This document shows, in pieces, positions 28,201 through 39,600 of a DNA stretch of 64,000 nt. The DNA comes from a bacterium. Its GTDB lineage: Bacteria > Hinthialibacterota > Hinthialibacteria > Hinthialibacterales > Hinthialibacteraceae. The stretch spans positions 1 through 64,000 of the forward strand of contig WGLV01000050.1 of assembly GCA_016125385.1 (NCBI GenBank), read 5' to 3'. A program made the position numbers and the translations under genes. The notes under the pieces were generated by a model. It saw only the letters and a program-made list of their open reading frames with translations. It had not been told where the DNA came from and did no database searches. Every line of letters begins with the position of its first letter. The stretch's first letter is position 1.

Positions 28201-30668
28201 AGGCGGCAATCGTGTCCATTCAAACTCTTGATTCCATCCGCGAACATGACCGGCTCGCGCATGTGGCGAGACCAGTACGACGGCTGGCGGATTTCATCAA
28301 ACGAAATCATCCGCCCCGTGAGGTTAGAGACGATCGGAAAGCGCGGCGTCGTGAATCGAACAGACTCGATCTCGTCTTCAAAGGTTCGCAGAATTGGCTC
28401 AACGGCCGCCGAATGAAACGCGTGAGAAGTCTGTAGACGCGCTATAGAGACGCCGCCGGCGTCAAGTTTGGAGAGAACTTCGTCCATCTCTCGCTGAGGA
28501 CCGGACAGCACGATCTGCTCTGGAGCGTTTATGGCGGCGACGGAAACGCCGGGCGTTGAGTTCAGGTAAGAAGAGATACGGTCAAATGGAGCCATCACCG
28601 CCGCCATACATCCCTCTCGCGCAAGCGCCCCCATCAGGCGCCCCCGCAAAGCGACCAGCCGGAGAGCATCTTCAAGACTCCATAAACCCGCAACGCATAC
28701 CGCGGCGTACTCGCCCAGGCTGTGACCGAGAACAGCGGCGGGTTCGACGCCCCAATGCATCCATAAATCGGCCAGGGCGTATTCCAACGCAAACAACGCG
28801 GGTTGCGCGTTTTCCGTCTCATGAATCGATCCCGCCGCGTTTGAATCTCCGTATAACAGATCGATAAGCGATACGGATGAGCAGGAGCGCAAGATATCCG
28901 CGCATTGATCCATCACGTGGCGGAATCGCGGTTCGGTCCGATACAATTCGCGCCCCATGCCCATCGCCTGCGCGCCTTGTCCTGTAAAGAGAAACGCGAC
29001 GGATGGATTGGCGCCGCTTTTCACAACGCCGCAGTGAACCCCGGGGACCGAAAGCGCCTCTTCCAAACGAGCAGTCATGATGTCGCGCGAGGGAGCAACG
29101 ACGGCCAGACGGTGAGAGCAATGAGTCCTTCCGGTATTGGCGGTGTGGCAAAAATCAGCCAGTGGCGCGTCTGAATCGAGCAATGCGGTGCGATACCGGT
29201 TCGTCAGTTCTCTCAGGGGGGCTTCGCCTCGCGCGGAAATCGTCAGCAAATGGACGGGGCGTATATTCGAATCCGCAACGGGTTCATTCACAGGCGCCTG
29301 TTCCACGACAACGTGGGCGTTGGTTCCACTTAGACTGAATGAACTGACGCCCGCGATCCGGCGTCCTCCATCCGTCCATTCTTCACGCCGAACGGGAATT
29401 CGTACCGGTAGTTTACTCCAATCGACGCGCGTGTTCGGTTTAGAAAAATGGATCTGCGGCGGAATCTCGCCATAGCGCATTGACAGCACGATTTTGAGCA
29501 CCCCGGCGGCGCCGGCGGCGGCTTCCAGATGTCCCACATTCGCCTTGACCGAACCGACCCACAGAGGATTCGTTCGTTTCGAACCGAAGACCGCGCCAAG
29601 CGACCGAAGCTCGATCGGATCGCCCAGCGGCGTTCCGGTTCCGTGCGCCTCAATGTATTGCACATCGTCCGGTTCGACGCGTGCGGCGTTCAACGCCTGA
29701 CGAATCACCGATTGTTGGGCGGCGGCGTTCGGTACGGTAAGTCCGCTGCTGGGGCCGTCATGATTGACCGCAGAACCGCGAATCACCGCCCAGACCGTAT
29801 CGCGGTCGCGTAACGCATCAGACAGCCGTTTCAAGACGAATACGCCGCAGCCTTCGCCGCGTCCATAACCATCGGCGGAATCATCGAACGTCTTGCATCG
29901 GCCATCCGGCGCCAGCGCCTGGGCGCGGGACAGGAACAAGGTCGCTTCAGGAGAAAGAATCAGATGAACGCCGCCGGTCAGAGCCGCGTCGCATTCTTTC
30001 GAGCGCAAACTCTGGCAGGCGAGATGCAGCGCGACCAGCGACGAGCTGCACGCGGTATCGACGGCGAGATTCGGCCCTTGAAGCCCCAACACGTATGACA
30101 ACCGTCCCGAAGCGAAACAGAAGCCGTTGCCGGTTCCATCGTAGACGTCGATCGCCTCGGCGGCGTCCGCGTCCGGCGATTTAAGCCGGGCGTAATCGTT
30201 TTGCCCGATTCCGATAAAGACGCCCGTCCGGGTTTCATGAAGCGAACCGGGCGCGACGCCCGCTCGTTCGAGCGCCTCCCACGAAGTTTCGAGAAGCAGA
30301 CGCTGTTGTGGATCCATCCCCGCCGCCTCGCGAGGGGTTACGCCGAAAAAGGAGGCGTCAAAGCGGTCGACACCATCAAGGGTACATGCCTCGCGGATAT
30401 ACATCTTGCCCGGCGTATTGAGCGAGGGATCATAATAGTCGTCTACATTCCAGCGATCGGCGGGAATCGGACGGCACGCGTCCACGCCATCCCTCAGCAG
30501 GCGCCAGAACGCCTCGGGCGAATCGCATCCACCCGGAAAGCGGCAGGCGGCCCCGATCACGGCGATGGGCTCGTATTTTTCTCGCCGCGCTTCATCAATC
30601 TGGCGTTGAGCCTCCTGAAGGGCTCTCACCAGACGTTCAGACGGCGGGTTGACGTTTTGATTCGTCAT
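25275..30668 (-). CDS. Type I PKS module 6: KS-AT-DH-KR-ACP
   Basis: 1797 residues from the ATG at 30668, which has GGA 9 bases upstream; a TTG at 30677 overlapping the previous stop would add three residues. Domains: docking helix 8-31, KS 33-457 (Cys207), AT 556-847 (Ser650 in GHSLG; HAFH 749-752, malonyl), DH 919-1202 (His950 and Asp1122 present, but Glu replaces Gly in HRVFERVVIP), structural KR 1215-1410, KR 1429-1607 (TGGLGALG, LDD, Tyr1575 in AYSAAN), ACP (Ser1735 in GVDSL). Expected unit: unbranched alpha,beta-unsaturated. It is the last polyketide module before the first peptide module and overlaps that gene by ATGA, so its ACP should hand the chain to the TubC_N-bearing NRPS. Confidence 0.97.
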   Translation of the reverse strand: MTNQNVNPPSERLVRALQEAQRQIDEARREKYEPIAVIGAACRFPGGCDSPEAFWRLLRDGVDACRPIPADRWNVDDYYDPSLNTPGKMYIREACTLDGVDRFDASFFGVTPREAAGMDPQQRLLLETSWEALERAGVAPGSLHETRTGVFIGIGQNDYARLKSPDADAAEAIDVYDGTGNGFCFASGRLSYVLGLQGPNLAVDTACSSSLVALHLACQSLRSKECDAALTGGVHLILSPEATLFLSRAQALAPDGRCKTFDDSADGYGRGEGCGVFVLKRLSDALRDRDTVWAVIRGSAVNHDGPSSGLTVPNAAAQQSVIRQALNAARVEPDDVQYIEAHGTGTPLGDPIELRSLGAVFGSKRTNPLWVGSVKANVGHLEAAAGAAGVLKIVLSMRYGEIPPQIHFSKPNTRVDWSKLPVRIPVRREEWTDGGRRIAGVSSFSLSGTNAHVVVEQAPVNEPVADSNIRPVHLLTISARGEAPLRELTNRYRTALLDSDAPLADFCHTANTGRTHCSHRLAVVAPSRDIMTARLEEALSVPGVHCGVVKSGANPSVAFLFTGQGAQAMGMGRELYRTEPRFRHVMDQCADILRSCSSVSLIDLLYGDSNAAGSIHETENAQPALFALEYALADLWMHWGVEPAAVLGHSLGEYAAVCVAGLWSLEDALRLVALRGRLMGALAREGCMAAVMAPFDRISSYLNSTPGVSVAAINAPEQIVLSGPQREMDEVLSKLDAGGVSIARLQTSHAFHSAAVEPILRTFEDEIESVRFTTPRFPIVSNLTGRMISFDEIRQPSYWSRHMREPVMFADGIKSLNGHDCRLFLEIGPRPILSGLGRQCIDGGEWLASLNPSRGDWESMLTALAALYTRGVEIDWRRVDDSESRRKIDLPTYPFQRQRYWIETSGVKKKQPQAISDSPYYGRELLSPVLDVILYESRVSLDAFPFLRDHRVFERVVIPAAAHLAMAIAVLNMRFPGCSFEFTGLQFPQALSIADDETYVLQTVLKPLDETSSFELSVFSRAVSSQSPEWALHAKSRVRSIHREAVPSGEGSPLEEIHLRCAQPLDATTLYDELRTRQIDLGPSFRWLDEVKSGSGEALCRLVSPDDLAPASGCHFHPGMLDSCLQALAAAVSSESDGTFIPYCIDRVVIHHVSAKFPAWAHARFQPSSDPQTYRGRIDVYNDDGALWIEFQDVQVRLATLDALRDESGDLSGWMYETVWRSVDPPSEENEKNLPTQWLVIGDSPFADRVQSELRRNALNCAVASSASEFDSILQNELMPEPFARLGVIFLGDPTTPSENDCSFTSPDPSACLSLVRFIQAAQSIKIPLLLRLVTIGAQAEGLSPHAVKPGSAALWGLAATLRLEHPEFDCRTIDLESIDDDLNSLVPWLIGSSHENEMILRGGEAFSPRLAPAPLARADFKFADERRCVMITGGLGALGRHAVECLSEWGVRRFVLVNRSRPDESALRWIETLSQKGVEIIPHQADVSSRKSLSELLNWTQSAGIEIGGVIHAAGVLDDGVLLQQDEMRFRRVWGPKTRGAWLLHELTKDVSLQFFVIYSSVAAILGSPGQGAYSAANAGADALIAHRRALGLPACTLNWGPWSGEGMAQNSRMQWEQAGVDPVTPERAASVLRAMLSIGCDQRTVFPVERFVRRMKESLTPRRMHDFVSAIDMTPCSDGSTEAVSFDGLNQTGPEERETLLMDYVCGLVCQVTRLRRDQIDEDAPLNTVGVDSLMALELRNRVQNDLRLEWPIVRFLDGTSIAEMAHRMSEEWPSMSANGKRASVDEPVMVEGEL

Positions 30669-30673
30669 ATCGT

Positions 30674-33600
30674 TCAATCCGTATCCCGCTTCAGCATCGC
30701 TTCCAGCGTTTCAAGTTCTCGCATGACGGCGTCATTCTCTGCAGCATCTTCTCCCGCAGGAGATTCCGTCATCGGACGCTCAAGCTCTACATCGCCTTTT
30801 TTCTCTGGCGATTCGTTTTCCGCCGTGATTCGGCCGTCAAAATAATTGGTCAACGCCTCCACACTTGAAAATTCAAACGTCAGGGTGGCAGGCAGCGATT
30901 CTCCATACGATGTTTGCAGACGGTTTCGCAATTCGACCGCCAGCAGTGAATCCATGCCCAAATCGAAAAAGCCCTGACGGGGCGAAGGAATATCATCCGG
31001 CGCACAGCCAAGGATAGATGCGGCCTGTTCGTTCAGATACGCCGCCAAACGGCGACGCCTTTGTGCGGCGGGCATGGTTCTGAGTTCGTTCCAGATTGAA
31101 TCGGGCTGAGGAGTCTCTGCTTCGCGAGATGTTTCAGCGATTTCTGAGAGCAACGGCGATCGATTTCGGTCTTCCGTTTCAACAATATGCGGCGCAGAAG
31201 GCTCCGTAGAATCGATCCAATAGCGTTTGCGCTGAAATGGATACGATGGCAAAACGACGCGGCGTGCGCTCGAGCCGCGATCAACCGCGTTCCAATCAAT
31301 ACGAGCGCCCCGCTCGTACAGAACGCCGAGAGTTCCGAGCATTTGACGCAGGTCTGAGCTGCCCGAGCGCAGGCTGGCAACCCACTCGGCTCCGGTTATG
31401 CACTGAGCACCCATTCCGCATAACACGGGAGACGGGCCGATCTCAAGGAATAAGCGAAAGCCCTGATCCTCCAGAGTCGCCATACCAGAAGAGAAGCGCA
31501 CTGCGTCGCGCAAATGATGAATCCAATACTCCGGCGTTGCGATTTCAGCGCCTTTCACCACGCCGCCCGTCAGGTTGGAAACCAGTGGAACGTTCGGCTC
31601 ATGATAATGAACAGCCGAGGCGGCGCGTTGAAACTCGGGCAAGGAGGGATCGATCATCGGCGAATGGAACGGATGAGAAACATGTAACGGCTTCGCCTGA
31701 ACGCCGTCTCGATTCAATACCGCGACGATTTTGTCCAGCTCGGCGCTATCGCCTGAAATCACCACATTTTGAGGGCCATTCAAACATGCGATGGACACGG
31801 AGTCGCGGCATGATTGCAGCAATGGTTCGATTCGCTCGGGCGGGGCGAAAACAGCCGCCATGCCACCGTGGCCAGCGTAGTCTTGAACGCAACGTCCTCG
31901 CGCGGCGATGAGAGCCAAGCCGTCTTCCAGTGAGAAAACTCCCGCCAGACATGCAGCCGGATATTCACCCACGCTATGCCCCATCACCGCCGCCGGTTCG
32001 ATTCCCCACGATTTCCAGACCATCGCGAGCGAATATTCCAACGCGAATAGCGCGGGTTGGGTATAACGGGTTTGATGAAGAAGCTCGGTGCGCTCGGAGT
32101 CATCGCCATAGAGCACGTCGAGTAGCGATTCGCCCAGATGCGCGTGAAGAATTTCATCACAACGACGCATCCATCGAGCAAACTCTGGATTCGTCTCGAA
32201 TAATTCACGCCCCATACCGCAATACTGTGATCCCTGACCAGTAAATAGAAACGCGATCTTCGGCGATTCGCCCGGTTCCGTATTGGGGAGAGCGATTCGG
32301 CGATCGGCCAGCTCACGGCGGGCGTCATCCAGCGATGGGGCGGTGAATGCGATACGGTACGGCATGTGCGCCCGGCCCATATGAAGCGTGTGACATACAT
32401 CCTGCAACCTCAGCGAAGACTCGTCACGCAAAAAGGCTTCATATCGCAACGCCAGTTCATTCAGCGCCGCCGGCGTTTTCGCGGAAAGCGTCAGCAGCGA
32501 TACAGGCGGATCAACCCGGGATGAGACCGAAGCCGGTTCTGGCGGAGATTGAATCACAACATGCGCGTTGGTACCGGTAAAGCCAAACGAACTCACGCCC
32601 GCCGCCCGTTGCGGATCGTTCCATTCGGTGGTTCGCCGAGCTACCCGCAGAGGGAGGGCGTTCCAATCAACACGCGAATTAAGATCGCGGCAATGAAGGC
32701 TGCGCGGAATCGCGCCGTGATGAACGGCGAGAATCGCTTTCATCAATCCGGCGACGCCCGCGGCGGCTTCCAGATGACCGACATTCGTTTTGACCGAACC
32801 GACCAGCAACGGACGATCCGGATCGCGGCCTTCGGCGAAGACATCGCCCAGCGCGCCAAGTTCTATGGGGTCGCCCAGTGGGGTTCCAGTGCCGTGCGCC
32901 TCGACGCAGCCGATTTCACCAGGATTCAACCGGGCGGCGTGAAGCGCGTCTTGAATCACGCGGCGTTGTGAAACGCCGTTGGGCACGGTCAGCCCTCCAC
33001 TGCGGCCATCTTGATTCACGGCGGAACCGCGGATCACCGCCCAGATGCGGTCGCCGTCGCGCAGCGCGTCTGAATAGCGCTTCAAGGCGACCACGCCACA
33101 TCCCTCGCCGCGTACGTATCCATCGGCGGAGTCATCGAACGTTTTGCAGCGTCCATCCCGCGACATCATGTTGGTCTGGCAAAAGTGGATGGTCGTCTCC
33201 GGTGTCAGAATCAATCCCACGCCGCCCGCGAGAGCGAGTTCGCATTCGCGGTCACGCAAGGCGCGGCAGGCGAGATGAACGCTCACCAGCGATGATGAAC
33301 ACGCTGTATCGACCGCCATGCTGGGGCCGGTAATGCCGAGCGTATAAGAAATACGGCCCGCGACGCCGCTCAATGCGCTGCCCACGCCAAAAAAAGAATC
33401 CAGTCGATCGAAACATCCCGAACGCAGTTGGAGTGTGGCGTAATTAAAACTGCTGATCCCCATGAAAACGCCAGCAGCGGTTCCGTACACAGCGTCGGGA
33501 GATACGCCCGCGTGTTCGAGCGTTTCCCAGCAGACTTCCAGCGCAAGGCGATGTTGAGGATCGAGAGACGCGGCTTCGCGCGGCGAGATATTGAAAAAGA

Positions 33601-36600
33601 AGGGATCAAAGCCATCGACGCGATCGAGAAAGCCACCCTTGAGGCTGTACATTTTCCCCGGATGCGGCTCCGGATGGTAATAGGCGTCGCGGTCCCAACG
33701 ATCTTCGGGCACGTCGCGGATCGCGTCGAACTCATTCATCAGCAAGCGCCAGTATTCATCCGGCGAGTTCGCCCCACCAGGGAAACGGCAGCCCATTCCA
33801 ATCACCGCGATTGGCTCCAAATCGCCGAACGGATCCCGCGACGCGGGCGTTGTTATGAACGCACGGGTTTCTTTCTCCGGCTTTATGCCGGTCCGCGAGG
33901 GAGCAACAGATGTTTGGCTTGGTTTGTGAGAAGTTTCCTCGATCCGGCGCAGGAGGTAAGCGGTCAGGGCTTCGGGCGTAGCATGGTCAAACGCCAGGGT
34001 TGATGGCAACCCAACGCCTGTCGATTTTTTCAATCGGTTGGTCAGTTCCACCGCTGTGAGTGAATCCATGCCGAGATCGAAAAATCCATGACGGGGATCG
34101 ACCGGTTTAGCGGGATTCAAATCAAGCACCACGGACACCTGACCCATAACATGTTCATGAACCAGCGCGCGCCGCGACTCGGGCGGCGCTTCGACTACCT
34201 GCTGAACGAACGGCGAGGCGTTCACAGAGGTTGGAATAGCCGTGAATGCCTCAAAAAACGGATTCCCGCGATTTTGTGGAGTCAGGAGTTTTGGCCAGTC
34301 GATGGAAACAGCCGCCGCCTGTGCGACAGGATGAGCCAGCAATGATTCGAGCGTTTCCCACCCTTCGCGTATGGAATGAAAGCGGACGCCGCGTTCACGC
34401 ATGCGGCGTTTGGATTCATCATTCAGCCGAGCGGCCATACCCGCTTCATCAAAGGGCCCCCAGTTTACGCTTAATGCCGGTAATCCGTGGGCGCGCCGCC
34501 AATGGCACAAGGCATCAAGCGTAGCGTTGGCGGCGGCGTAAGCCGATTGCCCCGGTGAACCATAAACCGACGCGAACGATGAAAAACAGATGAAGAAATC
34601 GAGCGGACACGCAAGCGACCCATGATGAAGATTGATCGCGCCGCGCAACTTGGGCCGCAGAACGGATTCAAATCGCGGCCATTCTGAATTCAACAATGCG
34701 GCGTCGTTCACCACACCCGCGGCGTGAATGATTCCACGCAGCGGGGCGCCCGCCGAATCGAAACGGTCGAACAACCACTGGACGTCTTCTTCAAGAGAAA
34801 CATCGCACGCCACAGCGTCGACGCGGGCGCCGCTGGAACGCAGGCGATTCAGTTCCCGTTCCGTTTCCGAATCAGGATCGCGGCGCGACGCCAGCACGAT
34901 CTTTCCGGCGCCATGTTCAATCAGCCAGCCAGCGGCCTGTAAACCGAGGCCGCCCAGACCGCCGGTAATGAGATACGCCGCGTCTGGATGAACGGTGAAG
35001 GCTTGTTCGGGGGGAGCAAATTCGAGCGCAACCTTGCCGATATGCCGCGCCCGCGCGATTGTGCGAAACGCCTCTTCAGCCCGCCGGTATGGATATGTTG
35101 TACGAGGGAGCGGAGCCAGATCGCCTTGATCGAACAAGTGAAAAATCTCTTCCATCAGTTCGCGTATCAAGGCGGGTTGTTCGCGATCGATCACAGCGAG
35201 ATCGACGATGTGATACGAGCCACCGGGCCGTTCTGATTGAAAACGATCCACGCTCCATACGCCGCTTCTGCCCAGTTCGATAAATCGACCGTTTTCAGCG
35301 AGCAACGATACGCCTCGATCGATCGCTTCTCCACTGAGACAATTCAGTACCACATCGATTCCCCGCCCCTCTGCGTCGGCGCGGATCTGTTCGGCGAATT
35401 CGAGCGTGCGCGAATCGTAAATGCGTTCGACGCCCTGCTCGCGGAGAAAATCCCACTTGGCGCGGCTGGCTGTGGCGAAGATTTGCGCTCCAGCGAGACG
35501 GGCGACCTGCAAAGCCGCCTGCCCAACGCCGCCCGCCGCCGCGTGAATAAGAACTCGTTCACCGGGCTTAAGCCGGGCCAGCCGCTGTAACGAGTAAAAC
35601 GCCGTCAGGAACGCGATGGGCGCGCACGCCGCGTCTGCGAATGACATCGTTGCAGGTTTGAGGATCACGTGAGACGCTGGAACTACGACAAAATGGCCAA
35701 AGCAGCCGGGGGTGAGAAAGGCCACAACTTCGTCGCCTTCCTGTAAACCGGTATCGTTCGGCCCGATTGAAGCGATCCGTCCCGCGCATTCAAATCCAAG
35801 TGGAACGTCTTTGGCTGTCGCGTACCCCCATCGGCGAAGCTCATCCTGAAACGAACCCAGCGTATAGAGGACGTCTTTGAAATTAATGGAAGCGGCTTGG
35901 ACTTCGATCTCCACTTCATCTGGACCAGGCGTTTTTCTCTCAAGGGATTGGATGTGCAGATTTTCAAACGTTCCGTATTCAACGAGACGGATCTGTTCGA
36001 AGCGCGCGGGTTCAGACGATTCAGGCAGATAGAGAGGCGCCAGACGGGCGGCGTAGCGCGCTTGCGGGCGCAAAGCGATCTGACGTTCAACGGTTGGATT
36101 CGCCAGTTCGGCGCCCAGAGCGGAGGCTTCATCCCAGCCATCCTCCGCCGCCAGATCGACGCAAGCGCAGAACAACTCGGGAGATTCGTTCAACACCGTA
36201 CGAGCGAAGCCCCATATCATGGCTGGAGCGGGATTCAGCTCCACCGCAGAATCGCCTTCGATGAAATGAACACCCCTGGTTACGAACCAGAGACGCGATT
36301 CGCTCGAATTGACGGCGGTCAGAATCGCCTGCGCAAGATGAAGCGTTCCCGCGCCCATGAGACGTTCCGCCCGCTCTGGATCGTGGTTGAAGTTATCAAG
36401 CGTCCAGAGAACCAGTGCGTTCAATCCTGTGGATGCGCCAACTTGTTTGATATCACTCAAAAGACGCTTGAAATGGTCCGGCTCAACTGGATTTAATTCA
36501 TATTTATCGGGCTGAATGCAACGGAACTCGAGGCCGGATTGAATCTGGATACATCGTTTGCCATGCGCGGTTAGCCATTCGGCCATTCTTGAACTGAGAT

Positions 36601-39600
36601 GATCTTCTCCCATGAAGATCAACCAGGGACGATCATCGGTCCACGGTTCAGGTAGGTTCACTGACGGGCGCTCAATCCATTTCACTTCCAATAGAGAATC
36701 GGTGAGCGAAACATCGCGCTGTTTGTCAAACGCGCCGGGACGCACCCGCTTCGCGGAAAATCCTTCGATCTGAATCAGAACGGCTCCCGATTCGTCGAAC
36801 AGGTTCAGTTCAGCGGTCATCGCATTATCGCCATGAGCGTTGATCTGACTCGAACACTCAATACGGTCAGACACAGGAGCGTATTGACGGAATCTGGCTA
36901 TGCGATTGGGTAGAAATAACGAGCGTTCAGCAATGGCGGCTTCGGAGGCGAACAGCGACTGAAAACAAGCGTCGAGCATGGCAGGATCGGCGCCATAACC
37001 ATTTTCGATCTCATTAGCCGCTTCCCGCTCAACGCGGGCGTACACGGCGCCGCCGCGCACTTTCAACTGTTTCAGCAAGCGATACGCTGGGCCGTGGCTC
37101 AGCCCCAGCGACTCGAAACGCGCATAAACGGAATCAGGAGACGTTTCGGGCTCAACTTGAGCAAAGGCGTCTTCCCGTTTCACACGTGGCGCTTCACCGG
37201 TCAGAGCCTGTATATGCCCCGTGACATGAAGCGTCCAATCCAGCGGGTCAGGAGCTGGCTCGGATGAAAGATGAGTCCCGCTGAAAAATTGGAACAAGTA
37301 AGTTTTTTCATCATCCGGAGTCAGTACGATTTTCGTCAACAGCGTTTCATCGTCAGCCCATGCGACCGGCCTCTTTAATTTGACCTCGGTCAGTTCAATC
37401 GCCGAACGATTCAACGCGATTCGACCGGCCGCGCACGCACTTTCCAGCAGCGCGGCGGCGGGCCAGATTTTACGCCCTCCAACGCGATGTTGCTCCAGCA
37501 GGAGCGATGAGCCCGGTGCGAAACGCGATTCAAATACAGCGCCGGGTTCAGATGATGAGATTCGACGGTGAAGCAAGGGATGCAAGGGCCGCGTTTTTTC
37601 ATTCGTCACGCTCGCCAGAAGACGTGTGCGTTGGTCGTCGAGCCAATAGCGCTCCCGCTGAAACGGGTAGTTGGGCAACACCAGGCGCCGCCGGGCGTAA
37701 TCGCCATCAAAAGTTTTCCAGTCGAGGGCGCCGCCAGACACGTAAAACAACGCGAGCGCCTCAAGAACGCCGCGCCATTCATCGCAGTCTGGACGGATAA
37801 ACGCAACCGTTCGCGGAATATCATCAGAAACATTCACTGAGGGCGCAAATCCTGAATACAACGCCAGGTTGATTTTTCTGTCTGCCAAGACATTGAAATC
37901 CAAACCTGTGTTTGAGGCATGAATCGAGCGATTCAACCAGAACGCCCTGCGGCTCGTTTCATCAAGCGGCCTCTCGCCGTCGCGCACGAGCAGGAAAGGA
38001 ATTTTTGGTTTTTCAAACGACTCTGGCAAGCGAGAATGCCAATCAGATGAGCCGTTTTCTTTTTCGATTGCGTGCAGCAATAGCGCGGCGGCGTCCTGCA
38101 AGGTAAACACGCCTACGACGCGGGCGGCGGTGAATTCGCCGATTCCATCGCCAATAACAAGAGCGGGCGACACCCCCCACGATCGCATTACATCGGCCAA
38201 GGCGTTCTGGAACACGAACTCGTTTATCAGACGCGATCGGCGCGAATCATTCGTCCAGTCGATCTTCTCCACGCCGAGAATGGCTTGAATCGTCTCCCGG
38301 CAGCGATCAACGGCGCGCCGAAATTGAGGTGACGTCCGCAATAACGCTTCTCCCAAGCGTGGGCGTGATTCATCCATTGAGGGAAAGACGAATGCGGTGC
38401 GCGGCGGATCGAAGGGCTCGCCGGCAAAACGCTCATTGTCAGGTTCGTCGCGGACGAACGCCTCCAACCGGCTGGCGGCTTCGCTGGATGATTGAACGGT
38501 CAACGCGAGCCGGTAAGTGAAATGTAAACGCCCCGCCGAAGCGCTATAGGCGATATCCGCGATATCGGAATCCGTTTGACGGCAGTAAGTGGCGTATCGT
38601 TGCGCCAGCTGGCGCAAAGCCCGCGGCGATTTCGCCGAGAGAGCCAGAAGATGAAGAGGCCGGTCAACCGTATTCTGAGCCGATTGAACGGGAGGCGCTT
38701 CTTTCACGACTACGTGGCAGTTGGTTCCACTGAATCCAAACGAACTGACGCCCGCAGTGCGTGGAGTTTGTGCGCCAGGCCATTCACGGCCATCAGCCGC
38801 GACCTGAATCGGGAGGCGATCCCACGGAACGTGAGGCGTGGGCGTCGTAAAATGCAGATGTGGCGGTATAAATCCTTCGCGCAGGACCAGCAACGCCTTC
38901 ATCAATCCCGCCATACCGGACGCGGCTTCAAGGTGGCCAAAATTCGTTTTAACCGATCCGATCAACAACGGCGTGTTCCGAGCGGTGTTAAATACAGCCC
39001 CCAGGGCTTCGACTTCAATCGGGTCGCCTAAGGAAGTTCCCGTGCCATGCGCCTCGATATACCCCACTTCATTGGGCTGAACACGGGCGTTTTGCAGCGC
39101 GCGGCGGATCAACGCTTCCTGCGCCCGCCCATTGGGAACCGTGAGCCCGCTGCTGGGTCCGTCGTGATTCACCGCAGACCCGGCCAGTAAGCCTAGAATT
39201 GCGTCGCCGTCTTCCAGCGCGTGACTCAGGCGTTTTAACACAACAACGCCGCAGCCCTCGCCCCGGCTGAAGCCATCGGCGGAGGCGTCAAATGTTTTGC
39301 ATCGGCCATCCGGAGCCAGCGCTCGGGCGCGAGAGAGAAAAACGCTGGTATCGGGAGAAAGTGAAAGTTGTACGCCGCCCGCCAGCGCCACCCGGCATTC
39401 ATCCAGACGAAGGCTGAGACAGGCGAGGTGCGCCGCGACCAGCGAGGACGAACAGGCGGTGTCAATGATCAGGCTGGGGCCCTGTACGCCAAGAAAGTAC
39501 GATAGACGCCCGGAGGCGAAACAGAGGGCGTTGCCCTGCCCGTCATACTGGCTGATTTTGTCATACGCGCCGGAATGAAGTTGAAACTGGCCGTAATCGT

